A stretch of 64,000 bases of DNA, taken from the NCBI RefSeq assembly GCF_900129155.1, contig NZ_FQVF01000004.1:124001-188000 (forward strand), in the 5' to 3' direction. The notes below the pieces were generated by a model, which worked only from the letters and a program-made list of their open reading frames with translations, ran no database searches and had not been told where the DNA came from. A program made the position numbers and the translations under genes. Below are positions 27,235 through 36,780 of this stretch, piece by piece. Source of the stretch: Marinomonas polaris DSM 16579. Lineage in GTDB: Bacteria > Pseudomonadota > Gammaproteobacteria > Pseudomonadales > Marinomonadaceae. How positions within the stretch are numbered: position 1 is the stretch's first letter; every line of letters begins with the position of its first letter.

Positions 27235-28002
27235 ATGTTCGAATCTTTACTTTTAGTTAGCACGAAATACAGCTTAATCACTGGATTTGCCGTTATAGGT
27301 TTTACTATGTGGGTCTCGTATTGGCTTTCAGCTAAATTGACTCAAGGTCGTATCCATGGCTCGGCTATTGCGATTTTATTGGGCTTAACTATGGCCTATT
27401 TCGGCGGCCTTTGCACTGGTGGCAGTAAAGGCGTTGTAAACGTTCCTTTATTATCTGGTATCGGCTTACTAGGCGGCTCAATGTTGCGAGATTTCGCCAT
27501 TGTCGCTACAGGCTTTGGTGTCAAAATAGATGAATTAAAACGTGCAGGAATGGCTGGCGTTACCGCCCTTATCTTCGGTATTTTTTCTTCTTTTATCGTT
27601 GGTGCTGTCGTAGCCGTAATGTTTGGCTATACCGACGCCGTTAGCATAACCACCATTGGTGCTGGAGCGATCACTTATATTGTTGGACCTGTAACGGGTG
27701 CTGCAATAGGCGCAAGTTCAGAAGTTATGGCATTGTCCATTGCAGCTGGTTTGGTGAAATCAATCCTTGTTATGGTGGCAACACCATTTGTCGCGCCACT
27801 TATTCGTCTTAATAACCCAAGAACGGCCATTATATTTGGTGGTCTGATGGGAACATCGAGCGGTGTTGCTGCAGGACTTGCAGCGACTGACGCTAAGCTT
27901 GTTCCTTATGGCTGTATTACTGCAGCCTTCTACACGGCACTTGGTTGTCTTTTAGGGCCTTCTATTCTATTTATCGCCGTAAGAGCAATCCTTCCTGGCT
28001 AA
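27235..28002 (+). CDS. madM: Malonate transporter subunit MadM
   Basis: 255 residues with about eight hydrophobic helices, including 'GGSMLRDFAIVATGFGV' and 'GLMGTSSGVAAGLAATDAKL', typical of MadM. It is the larger subunit of the malonate carrier and the last gene of the cluster; a perfect terminator hairpin follows. Confidence 0.94.
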   Translation: MFESLLLVSTKYSLITGFAVIGFTMWVSYWLSAKLTQGRIHGSAIAILLGLTMAYFGGLCTGGSKGVVNVPLLSGIGLLGGSMLRDFAIVATGFGVKIDELKRAGMAGVTALIFGIFSSFIVGAVVAVMFGYTDAVSITTIGAGAITYIVGPVTGAAIGASSEVMALSIAAGLVKSILVMVATPFVAPLIRLNNPRTAIIFGGLMGTSSGVAAGLAATDAKLVPYGCITAAFYTALGCLLGPSILFIAVRAILPG

Positions 28003-28019
28003 TTGAGCCATCAGAAACA

Positions 28020-28050
28020 AAAACGCCAAGGCAAATGCCTTGGCGTTTTT
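28020..28050. terminator. Terminator ending the malonate cluster
   Basis: A perfect 13-bp stem (AAAACGCCAAGGC, 28020-28032, with 28037-28049), a 4-base loop, and a T-run. It also carries an A-run, so it can serve the convergent ene-reductase gene. Confidence 0.92.
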
Positions 28051-28073
28051 GTTGGCTACATCAAGTTGACATA

Positions 28074-29150
28074 TTACGCCGTCATAAACGGATAATCGGT
28101 ATAACCTTCTTTACCAGACGTATAGAAAGTGTCTGGGTTAGGTTCGTTTAATTCCGCTCCAGCTTGAACACGTTCAACAAAGTCTGGGTTAGCAAGAATG
28201 CCTTTGCCAAACGCCACACTGTCTGCTTGATTACTCTCAATAACCTGATTGGCTTCTTCAGGGGAATAGCCCATATTGACCATTAAATGGCCTTTATAAG
28301 ATTCACGCGCCGCGCTTACAACGTCAGCTTGTTGCAAACCAAAGAAATCCGCACGCATCAAATGTAAGTACGCCAAGTTAAATCGGTTTAGGTGTTCACT
28401 CAAAAAGCGCGTCCAAGCCACAGGGTCACTCTCTTTCATGCTCTGGAAGCTGTTAAGCGGCGATAAACGCAAGCCCACGCGCTCACTGCCCAATACTCCC
28501 GTTACCGCATCAAGTACTTCCATCAAAAAGCGCGAACGGTTCTCCAAAGAACCACCGTATTCATCAGTACGTTGATTTGAACTTTCACGCAAAAATTGAT
28601 CGATCAAATAACCATTCGCACCATGAATTTCTACGCCATCAAAGCCGGCTTCTTTCGCGTTGATCGCGGCTTGGCGGAAGTCATTAACAATGCTTTTTAT
28701 CTCATCAACCGTTAATGCACGAGGCACTGCGTATGGTTTTTTACCTTCTGGTGTATGGGTTTCACCATCGATAGCAATGGCGCTGGCAGAAACCGACTCT
28801 TTACCACCATTCAACAAAGGATGGGCTGCACGCCCGCCATGCCAAATTTGCATAAAGATACGACCGCCTTTTTCATGTACAGCGTTTGTCGTTAGTTTCC
28901 AGCCTTCGATTTGCTCTTGGGAGTAAATACCTGGGTCGTCACCAAACGTGGACGTACCTTCCGTTACCATGGTGCATTCCGTAATCAACAATCCGGTACT
29001 TGCTCGTTGAGCATAGTACTCGGCCATCAAAGCATTTGGTTGATGTCCAGGCGCTCGAGTACGTGTCAAAGGCGCCATGATAAAACGATTTGGCAATTCT
29101 ATGCTTCCCAATTTTACCGGGCTGAACAGGTTTGTTTCTGTGCTTGTCAT
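28074..29150 (-). CDS. Old-yellow-enzyme-type NADH:flavin oxidoreductase / ene-reductase (NemA/XenB-like)
   Basis: 358 residues from the ATG at 29150, which has GGAG six bases upstream. It is an FMN-binding TIM barrel of the OYE family. Motifs seen: 'NRFIMAPLTRTRA' near the N terminus, 'FDGVEIHGANGYLIDQFL' with the substrate-binding His/Asn pair, 'NQRTDEYGGSLENRSRF', and the phosphate-binding 'VAFGKGILANPDF'. It reduces activated alkenes such as N-ethylmaleimide or xenobiotic nitro compounds in the cytoplasm. It is a single-gene unit. Confidence 0.93.
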   Translation of the reverse strand: MTSTETNLFSPVKLGSIELPNRFIMAPLTRTRAPGHQPNALMAEYYAQRASTGLLITECTMVTEGTSTFGDDPGIYSQEQIEGWKLTTNAVHEKGGRIFMQIWHGGRAAHPLLNGGKESVSASAIAIDGETHTPEGKKPYAVPRALTVDEIKSIVNDFRQAAINAKEAGFDGVEIHGANGYLIDQFLRESSNQRTDEYGGSLENRSRFLMEVLDAVTGVLGSERVGLRLSPLNSFQSMKESDPVAWTRFLSEHLNRFNLAYLHLMRADFFGLQQADVVSAARESYKGHLMVNMGYSPEEANQVIESNQADSVAFGKGILANPDFVERVQAGAELNEPNPDTFYTSGKEGYTDYPFMTA

Positions 29151-29381
29151 TATGAACTCCAGAATAAATTTCAATCTTGATATCAAGGATAAACACTACA
29201 TATGGCAGTTATTTTAAAAAACAATCATATGCACTTTCTTTACTGAATATAGTTCAAAAAATAAGCGTTATCAGTGCTTGCAGCTGAACTTTTCAAGGTC
29301 TATATTGCGAGCACCAGACGATAGTTATGTCGCCTTTCTTTTACCCTTTAAAACACTTTCTGTGTGAGGTAAATCAACCTA

Positions 29382-31283
29382 ATGACATCCGATTCCAATA
29401 GGCCAATGGCTCCTTTTGGCACCTTGTTAGGCATAGCGCCAGGCAATGTCCCTGTTTACTCTTCCGATTACGATTCCGCCGATGATAATGAATTACCTAA
29501 CCGCCATGCTTATCGTAGCTATGTGGATGGTATTTTCATGGGTTACAAGTGGCAGTGCGTTGAGTTTGCCCGCCGCTGGCTGTATCTCAACAAAGGTTAC
29601 ATCTTTGATGACGTCGCTATGGCCTATGATATTTTTCGCCTCACCTCAGTACGCCTAATCGCCGACGAAAGCCGCTTGCCATTGAAATCGTTTCGTAATG
29701 GTTCGTTGCGTCATCCAGAAGTGGGCGCACTGCTAATTTGGAACGAAGGCGGTGAGTTTGAAGTCACCGGCCATGTGGCGATTGTCACCAAAGTGTTGCC
29801 AGATCGCTTGTACTTGGTCGAGCAAAACGTCGGTCATCAGGTATGGAAAGAAGGTCAAGACTATTCCCGCGTGTTAGACGCTAGAATCAGTGAAGATGGC
29901 GGCTATTGGCTACGTTGCTCCTATGGTGATGCTTCGGTTATGGGCTGGGTAATACAAACTGACGATGATTTACATGCTGAAAATATTGAACCTGAAAATC
30001 CAGCATTGTTTGATTTACAGATACGCCACGTGCCCAACAAAGGCCAAGCTTCTCGCGCTTGGTTAAATGTAGCAAATCCAGCAGAAGAAGCTTTTGTTGA
30101 CATGATGGGTGGACACAAGCTCGCCAGCCGACAGGAAGACGACTACAAATACATGGTAATGACGGAAACCGCCGAACGTGAGCTAAAACGCGCAACCAAT
30201 GAATTACACGCCTTATTTATGCACGCCACAGATTACGTGTTGCAAAACGATGATTTGCTCTCCAGTTTTAATATTCCACCTGCCTTGTGGCCTAAGATCC
30301 ATCAATCTTGGGACAATCGCCGTAATCAGATGATCACTGGACGTTTTGATTTCAGTCTTTCCGCTCAAGGCATCAAGGTCTACGAATACAACTGCGATTC
30401 GGCGTCTTGCTACATGGAAGCGGGTATTATTCAAGAGAAATGGGCCAAGCATTATGGCGCGACAGAAGGTGAAGGTTCAGCGACAGAGTTAGTCGATGAA
30501 TTGATCGAAGCATGGAAAAACAGTGATGTAAAAGGCGTGATTCACATCATGCAAGACACGGATCTAGAAGAGAATTATCACGCGCTTTTCATGAAACGTA
30601 CTATGGAAAAAGCCGGACTGAATTGCAAAGTTATTAAAGGTGTTAGCAGCCTGTGTTGGGACAAAGACGGTGATGTAGTCGATGAAGATGGCGTAAAAAT
30701 TCGTTGGGTATGGAAAACCTGGGCATGGGAAACCGCGCTTGATCAAATTCGTGCTGAATGTGACGACGACGAGCAACGCCTACGCGACTATCAAACCGAT
30801 GTACTTCGCAGTGAAGCACCACGTTTAGTCGATGTTTTATTACGTAAAGACGTGATGGTCTATGAACCTCTTTGGACGCTTATTCCTAGTAATAAGGCGA
30901 TCTTGCCCGTTTTATGGATGCTGTTCCCCGATCATCCGTATTTATTGGAATCGTCATTTGAGTTAAGTGATGAGCTAAAAACCAACGGTTACGTGAGCAA
31001 ACCGATTGCTGGTCGCTGTGGTTTTAACATCAGCATGTACGATGGCGAAGATGCCTTAATGGAAGAAACTGCTGGTCGTTTTTCTCATCAAGATCAAATC
31101 TTCCAAGCTCTGTGGAAACTACCTGACATTGAAGGCTATCGTTCACAAGTCTGTACTTTTTCTGTAGCAGGACATTACGCAGGCAGTTGTTTGCGAGTGG
31201 ATCCAACCTTGGTCATTACCAAAGACAGTGATTTAATGACCTTGCGCGTTATCGAAAACGACGATCTCATCGATAACAAATAA
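29382..31283 (+). CDS. gss: Bifunctional glutathionylspermidine synthetase/amidase
   Basis: 633 residues, matching the two-domain size of the E. coli enzyme. Residues 1-200 are a CHAP-type amidase with C59 ('GYKWQCVEFARRWL') and H131 ('VTGHVAIV'), at the same positions as the known catalytic pair. The rest is an ATP-grasp synthetase ('YEYNCDSASCYMEAG', 'VWKTWAWETA', 'GRCGFNISMYDG'). It joins glutathione and spermidine and can reverse this, so it links redox state to polyamine level. A hairpin separates it from the racemase-like gene. Confidence 0.95.
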   Translation: MTSDSNRPMAPFGTLLGIAPGNVPVYSSDYDSADDNELPNRHAYRSYVDGIFMGYKWQCVEFARRWLYLNKGYIFDDVAMAYDIFRLTSVRLIADESRLPLKSFRNGSLRHPEVGALLIWNEGGEFEVTGHVAIVTKVLPDRLYLVEQNVGHQVWKEGQDYSRVLDARISEDGGYWLRCSYGDASVMGWVIQTDDDLHAENIEPENPALFDLQIRHVPNKGQASRAWLNVANPAEEAFVDMMGGHKLASRQEDDYKYMVMTETAERELKRATNELHALFMHATDYVLQNDDLLSSFNIPPALWPKIHQSWDNRRNQMITGRFDFSLSAQGIKVYEYNCDSASCYMEAGIIQEKWAKHYGATEGEGSATELVDELIEAWKNSDVKGVIHIMQDTDLEENYHALFMKRTMEKAGLNCKVIKGVSSLCWDKDGDVVDEDGVKIRWVWKTWAWETALDQIRAECDDDEQRLRDYQTDVLRSEAPRLVDVLLRKDVMVYEPLWTLIPSNKAILPVLWMLFPDHPYLLESSFELSDELKTNGYVSKPIAGRCGFNISMYDGEDALMEETAGRFSHQDQIFQALWKLPDIEGYRSQVCTFSVAGHYAGSCLRVDPTLVITKDSDLMTLRVIENDDLIDNK

Positions 31284-31289
31284 TCCTAA

Positions 31290-31322
31290 ACACACCAATA
31301 CCTGTACCCCGTATTGGTGTGT
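31290..31322 (+). other. Intercistronic hairpin between gss and the racemase-like gene
   Basis: A perfect 12-bp stem ACACACCAATAC (31290-31301) / GTATTGGTGTGT (31311-31322) with a 9-base loop and no T-run. It is too strong to be chance; it could stabilise gss mRNA or regulate read-through. Confidence 0.7.
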
Positions 31323-31347
31323 CATGATCAACATTAAGAGACAATTT

Positions 31348-32022
31348 ATGACGACTCAACCTCGTATTGCCTTGATTCATGCTTTAGAAGAATCCGTCAT
31401 TCCAGCCCGTGAGACCTTCATTAAAGAATGGCCTGAAGCGTTTTGTTTTGACTTGTTGGATACCTCCCTGGCCATCGATTTAGCGAATGCCGGTAAACTC
31501 GATGACACTATGATGGAGCGCTTTAGCGAGTTGGCGGACTACGCGGCACGTACTACTGGTAAAGCAAATAAAACCGACGCTATTCTATTTACTTGCTCTG
31601 CCTTTGGCCCTGCCATTGATGCGGTTAAAAGTCAGCTAACAATACCGGTCTTGCGGCCAAATGAATCGGCTTTTGAAGAAGCTATTAAAATGGGTAATCG
31701 TATCGGTTTGATGGTTACGTTTGGCCCTTCTTTACCAGCGCTCAAAGCTGAATTAGAAACTATGGCTGAGTCACTGGGTAAAACCATTAATGTACTTCCT
31801 GTTTTGGTTGAAGGTGCTTTAACTGCATTAAAAAGTGGTGATGTGGATACTCACAATAGGCTTGCTGCCGAGGCCTGTTCCCAACTAAACGATATCGACG
31901 TGCTGGTGTTGGGACAGTTTTCTCTTGCTAAAGCTGCTCCTTTAATTCGAGAAAGACTTACTATTCCTGTACTAACCACACCAGAAAGCGCCGTGAAGGC
32001 CTTGCGAACATTGCTTGTCTAG
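31348..32022 (+). CDS. Aspartate/glutamate racemase-superfamily protein lacking the second catalytic cysteine
   Basis: 224 residues from the ATG at 31348 (an in-frame ATG at 31324 falls right after the hairpin and is less likely). The first racemase-type cysteine is present as C83 in 'LFTCSAFGPA'. The second position, normally G-C-T, reads 'LGQFS' (Q190), so a two-base racemization mechanism is unlikely. Single-cysteine members of this fold include decarboxylases and isomerases, so the activity is unknown. It lies downstream of gss, 65 bases away, and may be co-transcribed. Confidence 0.8.
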   Translation: MTTQPRIALIHALEESVIPARETFIKEWPEAFCFDLLDTSLAIDLANAGKLDDTMMERFSELADYAARTTGKANKTDAILFTCSAFGPAIDAVKSQLTIPVLRPNESAFEEAIKMGNRIGLMVTFGPSLPALKAELETMAESLGKTINVLPVLVEGALTALKSGDVDTHNRLAAEACSQLNDIDVLVLGQFSLAKAAPLIRERLTIPVLTTPESAVKALRTLLV

Positions 32023-32061
32023 TACCTTAAAAGCCAACTATTCCCCTATCTGTTACACACT

Positions 32062-32090
32062 AAAGTGATGTTCTTCAACGTCACTTTTTT
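32062..32090 (+). terminator. Terminator after the racemase-like gene
   Basis: A 9-bp stem (AAAGTGATG at 32062-32070 with 32079-32087, one wobble), an 8-base loop and a T-run extending into further T-rich sequence. Confidence 0.82.
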
Positions 32091-32205
32091 GTTTTGATTT
32101 CATCCACTCCATTTTATTCAGTCCTTTTCCGCTATTAAAACCTTGACTCCATACTGCACGCCTTTTAGATTAGACAGCAACAAATATAACACGTGTAACA
32201 TTTTT

Positions 32206-32859
32206 ATGACTTCTAGAATGATCCATCAAACCGAAGCCACTCGGGACAAAATCATCAACATTGCCGAAGCACTTTTTATCGAAAACGGCTTTGCTGATAC
32301 CCAAATGAAAGACATTGCGACGGCCACTGGCATGAGCCGTAATACCCTGTATCGCTACTATCAAGACAAGTACGATTTAGGTTTTGCCATTCTTGTGGTG
32401 GTTCTCACACGCAAGATCGGCGTTTATGAAGGCATCATAGGAAACATCAAAGCACGTCACTATTCCAGCATTCACGAAGGCCTTGGCGTATTAATGAATG
32501 CCTATTCAGACCTTCAATATGCTGACGACGACCGCTTCATTGCCGAATTTGATGGCTACTATGCTGGATCGCGCATACCAACCGAATTTCGTGACAAGTT
32601 GACTCAATTATTGCCCGACACAGTAAGCCAATCTCTTACTGACATTGTCGCATTAGGGCAAACCGAAGGCAGCATTCGAAACGATATTCCAGCCGCCTAC
32701 TTAGCGGTAACACTATTCAATGCGGTCCCGACCTTTTTCCGCCGCATGCTTCTGCGCCGAGATGCCTTAATGGAAATCGAACAAGATGCCATTCCACAAC
32801 TCACACCAGTGCTAATTCAATTACTACTCGATGGTATGAAACCGTCACCACAACTCTAG
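32206..32859 (+). CDS. TetR-family regulator of the beta-glucoside operon
   Basis: 217 residues from the ATG at 32206; ATGs at 32143 and 32218 are alternatives, and none has a clear ribosome site. The helix-turn-helix spans about 13-60 ('IINIAEALFIENGFADTQMKDIATATGM', 'RNTLYRYYQDKYDLGFAI'). The C-terminal domain should bind a ligand. It begins what looks like a three-gene unit with the GH3 glucosidase 13 bases downstream and the sugar symporter. The palindrome ACACGTGT at 32189-32196 just before the start could be its own operator. Confidence 0.86.
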   Translation: MTSRMIHQTEATRDKIINIAEALFIENGFADTQMKDIATATGMSRNTLYRYYQDKYDLGFAILVVVLTRKIGVYEGIIGNIKARHYSSIHEGLGVLMNAYSDLQYADDDRFIAEFDGYYAGSRIPTEFRDKLTQLLPDTVSQSLTDIVALGQTEGSIRNDIPAAYLAVTLFNAVPTFFRRMLLRRDALMEIEQDAIPQLTPVLIQLLLDGMKPSPQL

Positions 32860-32872
32860 AAAGGATGAAACG

Positions 32873-35278
32873 ATGAGTGATACAAAAATAAAACAACTCT
32901 TAGCCGAACTAACCCTAGAAGAAAAAGCCATGCTCTGTACAGGCAAGGATTTTTGGAACCTACATGGGATTGAACGTTTAAATTTACCATCCATCATGGT
33001 AACTGATGGCCCTCATGGCTTGCGAAAACAAGCAGGCGAAGGCGATCATGTCGGCCTAAACGCAGCGGTAAAAGCCACCTGCTTCCCAACCGCTTCTGGT
33101 CTTGCCGCATCTTGGAATACCAAACTTATTGAAGAAATGGGCGTAGCGCTTGGCAAAGAATGTCGCGCCGAAGATGTGTCTGTCTTACTTGGCCCAGGCA
33201 CCAATATTAAGCGCAATCCACTAGGTGGTCGTAACTTCGAATACTTCTCTGAAGATCCATTACTTGCTGGCGATATGTCAGCGGCTTGGATCAAAGGTGT
33301 ACAAAGCCAAGGTGTCGGCACTAGCTTAAAACACTACGCAGTGAATAATCACGAACATTGCCGTATGACTGTCGATGCTATCGTCGATCAAAGAACTCTA
33401 CGCGAAATTTATCTACCGGCTTTTGAAAAAGCGGTTAAACAAACACAACCTTGGACTGTGATGTGTTCTTATAACAAGGTTAATGGCACATACGCGGCAG
33501 AGCACAAACAATTGCTCGACGATATTCTTGTTAAAGAATGGGGCTTTGAAGGCATTATCGTTACCGATTGGGGTGCAAATAACGACCGCGTTGAAGGCGT
33601 TAAAAACGGCCAGCATCTTGAGATGCCAAGCTCTGGTGACATGAACACCAAGAAGATCATTGCTGCAGTCGAGAACGGCCAGCTAACGATAGAAGCTTTA
33701 GACAAATCCGTCGCTCGCGTATTGGAACTGATTCTGAATTCACAAGCTTCCCTAGAAGCCAATACAGTTCAAGTAGACTTACAAGCTCACCATGAACTCG
33801 CAGCAAGAATCGCAGAAGAAACCTGCGTACTGTTGAAAAATGATGGTTTATTGCCCGTTTCCGCCGGCAAGAAAATCGCCGTCATTGGTGCTTTAGCCAA
33901 CAGCACTCGTTACCAAGGCGCGGGCAGCTCTAAGATTAATCCATTCAAATTGGAACAGCCTCTCGACGAAATCAAAAAACAATTTGGTGCCGATAACGTT
34001 ACTTACACTGCGGGTTATCACCTAAATGATACTGAAGATAGTGCCGAAATCGCCAAGGCGGTTGAACTCGCAAAACAAGCCGATGTGGTCTTTTTGTTTG
34101 CAGGCCTGACGCCAAAATATGAATCAGAAGGCTTTGATCGCCAGCACCTAAACCTGCCACAAGTTCAACTTGATCTTATTAATGCACTTGGCGAACAGCT
34201 CAGTAAAACCGTGGTTGTTTTACAAAATGGTGCACCCGTACTATTACCTTTCGTAGATAAAACTGCCGCCATACTGGAAGCCTATTTAGGCGGCCAAGCA
34301 GGCGCATCTGCTGTTGCTAAAGTACTTTCTGGTGAGGTAAACCCAAGCGGGAAATTAGCAGAAACCTTCCCTGCGAGTTTAGACGATGTGCCAAGCCAAC
34401 CGTATTTCCCAGGTACCACTAAGCAAGTTCAATACCGTGAGGCTATTTGGGTAGGCTATCGCTATTTCGATACCACCAACACTGAGACACTCTTCCCATT
34501 CGGCCATGGTTTGTCTTACACAAACTTCACTTATTATCATTTGAAATTGCTAAGCGGTGATAAAACGCAATTTAATGAAAGCGATTCCATCAAGCTGAAA
34601 ATTACCATTACTAATACTGGCGATAGAGCCGGAGCAGAAGTTGTACAGTGCTATGTGGGACAAAAATCTCCGTCACAACCTCGTCCAGCAAAAGAGCTTA
34701 AAGCCTTTGAGAAAATCTTTTTAGAGCCAGGTGAGAGCAAAGAGGTTATGTTCAAACTGGATTATCGAGCCTTCGCTTATTGGCATAAAGAAAAAGCGGC
34801 TTGGATTGCCGAAAGGGGTGACTATCAAATTCATATTGGCTCTTCTGTTAATGACATTCGAGATACCGCGACAATCGCCTTAGAGACAGGCATCGTGGCC
34901 GAGCAACCAAATTTCGCTTTGGCTACGTATTTTGATCCCGCTAAACGCGACTTCAACGACGCAGCTTTTAGTGCTTTATTGGGTTACGACATTCCAACAC
35001 CAACACCAATTACTCCTTACACGGTGAATTCGACCTTGGGCGACATTACCAACGAGCCACTAGGAAAACCTCTTTTCGATGACATGCTATCTGTGTTTAC
35101 ACAAATGATGGGTGGAGATCAAAACGACTCAGCAGCAGAAGCAGATCGTCTGATGGCGGAATCTATGGTGGCCGATATGCCATTACGTAATTTACCTGTA
35201 TTCAACAGCCAGCAATATTCTGAAGGTCAGATTTTGCAACTTATTGCCTCGCTAAATAACAAGGAAACAGCAAACTAA
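32873..35278 (+). CDS. GH3 beta-glucosidase (cytoplasmic)
   Basis: 801 residues. The GH3 N-terminal barrel carries the nucleophile D232 in 'GIIVTDWGANNDR' and the 'SLKHYAVNNHE' substrate motif (about 152-161). The alpha/beta C-terminal domain follows ('GAGSSKINP', 'YESEGFDR'), then a fibronectin-III-like domain after about 560 ('NTGDRAGAEVVQCYVG'). There is no signal peptide, so it should hydrolyse beta-glucosides brought in by the symporter encoded next. A hairpin lies between the two genes. Confidence 0.94.
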   Translation: MSDTKIKQLLAELTLEEKAMLCTGKDFWNLHGIERLNLPSIMVTDGPHGLRKQAGEGDHVGLNAAVKATCFPTASGLAASWNTKLIEEMGVALGKECRAEDVSVLLGPGTNIKRNPLGGRNFEYFSEDPLLAGDMSAAWIKGVQSQGVGTSLKHYAVNNHEHCRMTVDAIVDQRTLREIYLPAFEKAVKQTQPWTVMCSYNKVNGTYAAEHKQLLDDILVKEWGFEGIIVTDWGANNDRVEGVKNGQHLEMPSSGDMNTKKIIAAVENGQLTIEALDKSVARVLELILNSQASLEANTVQVDLQAHHELAARIAEETCVLLKNDGLLPVSAGKKIAVIGALANSTRYQGAGSSKINPFKLEQPLDEIKKQFGADNVTYTAGYHLNDTEDSAEIAKAVELAKQADVVFLFAGLTPKYESEGFDRQHLNLPQVQLDLINALGEQLSKTVVVLQNGAPVLLPFVDKTAAILEAYLGGQAGASAVAKVLSGEVNPSGKLAETFPASLDDVPSQPYFPGTTKQVQYREAIWVGYRYFDTTNTETLFPFGHGLSYTNFTYYHLKLLSGDKTQFNESDSIKLKITITNTGDRAGAEVVQCYVGQKSPSQPRPAKELKAFEKIFLEPGESKEVMFKLDYRAFAYWHKEKAAWIAERGDYQIHIGSSVNDIRDTATIALETGIVAEQPNFALATYFDPAKRDFNDAAFSALLGYDIPTPTPITPYTVNSTLGDITNEPLGKPLFDDMLSVFTQMMGGDQNDSAAEADRLMAESMVADMPLRNLPVFNSQQYSEGQILQLIASLNNKETAN

Positions 35279-35306
35279 AAGACAGCTTTTAGGCACTGTT
35301 ATAAAT

Positions 35307-35343
35307 ACCGTCATTACGTTCTTCATCGATGTGTAATGACGGT
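35307..35343 (+). other. Intercistronic hairpin between glucosidase and symporter genes
   Basis: A perfect 11-bp stem ACCGTCATTAC (35307-35317) / GTAATGACGGT (35333-35343), a 15-base loop and no T-run. It probably sets the expression ratio between the two genes or protects the upstream message. Confidence 0.68.
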
Positions 35344-35379
35344 CTTAAGTTGATAAACAATAAAAATAACGAGGCAATC

Positions 35380-36780
35380 ATGTCCAACACAAACTATGAA
35401 ACTAGTCGTCATGAACGATTAAGCTATTACACGTTTTTCACCGGTCAAAACATTATTTTTATGTTTGTAACTATCTTCATTAGTATTTACTACACCTCTG
35501 TACTCGGCTTATCAGCTGGCACAGTGGGTGTAATCTTTCTTTTGGCCAGAGTATGGGATGCAGTGAATGATCCAATACTTTCAATTATGGTAGAACGAAG
35601 CCGCTTCAAAGGCGGTAAATTCAAGCCTTGGGTGAACGCCATCGCTTGGGGCGTTCCTATTGCTACTGTCTTGATATTTGCCTTTGGCGATTACCTTTCC
35701 GAGCAAACAATGTGGCTTCGCGTCACTTACGCCTTCATAACTTATGTTGGCTGGGGGATGTTATATACCGTATCTGATGCGCCAGCTTACGCCATAGGTT
35801 CAGTGATGACACAAAATAAAGATGAGCGGAATGTCATCTATTCTTTTGTGCGTTTCGGTGGTTTTGTAGGCATGGTAATCGCTATGGTTAGTGCTCCTTG
35901 GCTGGTCGAAAAACTAGGTGGAAAATGGACGTTAGCGGCAGTCATTATGTGCATCACTGCTATGATTTTGATGTTAACCATACGTACAGTAAAAGAACGC
36001 CATGTAGTAGAACAAGAAGTCCCCACCCTTAAACAAATATTGGGCACAGTCACCGGCAACAAGTACTTATTAATGTTTATCCTCGCCTTTGTCTTTATTG
36101 GTGGATCAAACGTTGCTTTCACCTTAATGCCTTACATAGCGCGCGATGTCTTTAATGACTCTTCTCTTTCCAGCTTATTCCTGTTCGCTATGATTGGCCC
36201 AGCCATGCTGGCCTCACCGTTAGTACCGATTGGCATTCGTAAGGTTGGTAAAATCGCCACTTTTGCCTGGGTTTCTGCCGCCTTGGCTATCTTGTCAGTG
36301 ATTACATGGATACTTGGCTACGAACATATCGAGCTATTTATTGCCTTAACCATGATTAAAGCCATTGCCCTTGGCGTCACGCTGATTATGCCAAGCATTT
36401 TCATTGCCGATTGTATTGAGTATGGCTATATACTCTCAGGCAAGCGCTTAGAAGCAGTCACCTTTGCTACCCAAACTTTCGCCAATAAAGCCACCACTGC
36501 GTTGGGTGGTGCCATTGCTATGGGATATCTCGCTATGGTGGGATTTGTTCAATCAACTGGTGGAGCTGTCGTTCAGCAACCACCACAGGTCATTCAAGGA
36601 ATGTGGGACGCTCTCAACTTAGGTAACGCTATTGGGGCAACGACAGGCCTAGCCATCTTTTTATACAGCTATAAGCTAACAGATCAAGTTCTGGCAAACC
36701 TTAAACCAGATAACTTATCCGTAGCTGGTCTCTCTGCTAATAAAACGAGCCAAAACGAATCCATCATTATCGCTAAATAA
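35380..36780 (+). CDS. GPH-family sugar:cation symporter
   Basis: 466 residues from the ATG at 35380, with GAGG six bases upstream. It has about twelve transmembrane helices and the early 'RVWDAVNDPILSIMVERSRFKGGKFKPW' region that marks the glycoside-pentoside-hexuronide family (as in MelB). It most likely imports a beta-glucoside with Na+ or H+ for the GH3 enzyme upstream. It is the last gene of the TetR-GH3-symporter unit. Confidence 0.92.
   Translation: MSNTNYETSRHERLSYYTFFTGQNIIFMFVTIFISIYYTSVLGLSAGTVGVIFLLARVWDAVNDPILSIMVERSRFKGGKFKPWVNAIAWGVPIATVLIFAFGDYLSEQTMWLRVTYAFITYVGWGMLYTVSDAPAYAIGSVMTQNKDERNVIYSFVRFGGFVGMVIAMVSAPWLVEKLGGKWTLAAVIMCITAMILMLTIRTVKERHVVEQEVPTLKQILGTVTGNKYLLMFILAFVFIGGSNVAFTLMPYIARDVFNDSSLSSLFLFAMIGPAMLASPLVPIGIRKVGKIATFAWVSAALAILSVITWILGYEHIELFIALTMIKAIALGVTLIMPSIFIADCIEYGYILSGKRLEAVTFATQTFANKATTALGGAIAMGYLAMVGFVQSTGGAVVQQPPQVIQGMWDALNLGNAIGATTGLAIFLYSYKLTDQVLANLKPDNLSVAGLSANKTSQNESIIIAK

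Noticed and set aside
32189..32196. ACACGTGT palindrome as TetR operator
   Set aside because: Only 8 bp and without a second copy, so it is mentioned with the gene but not called as a site.
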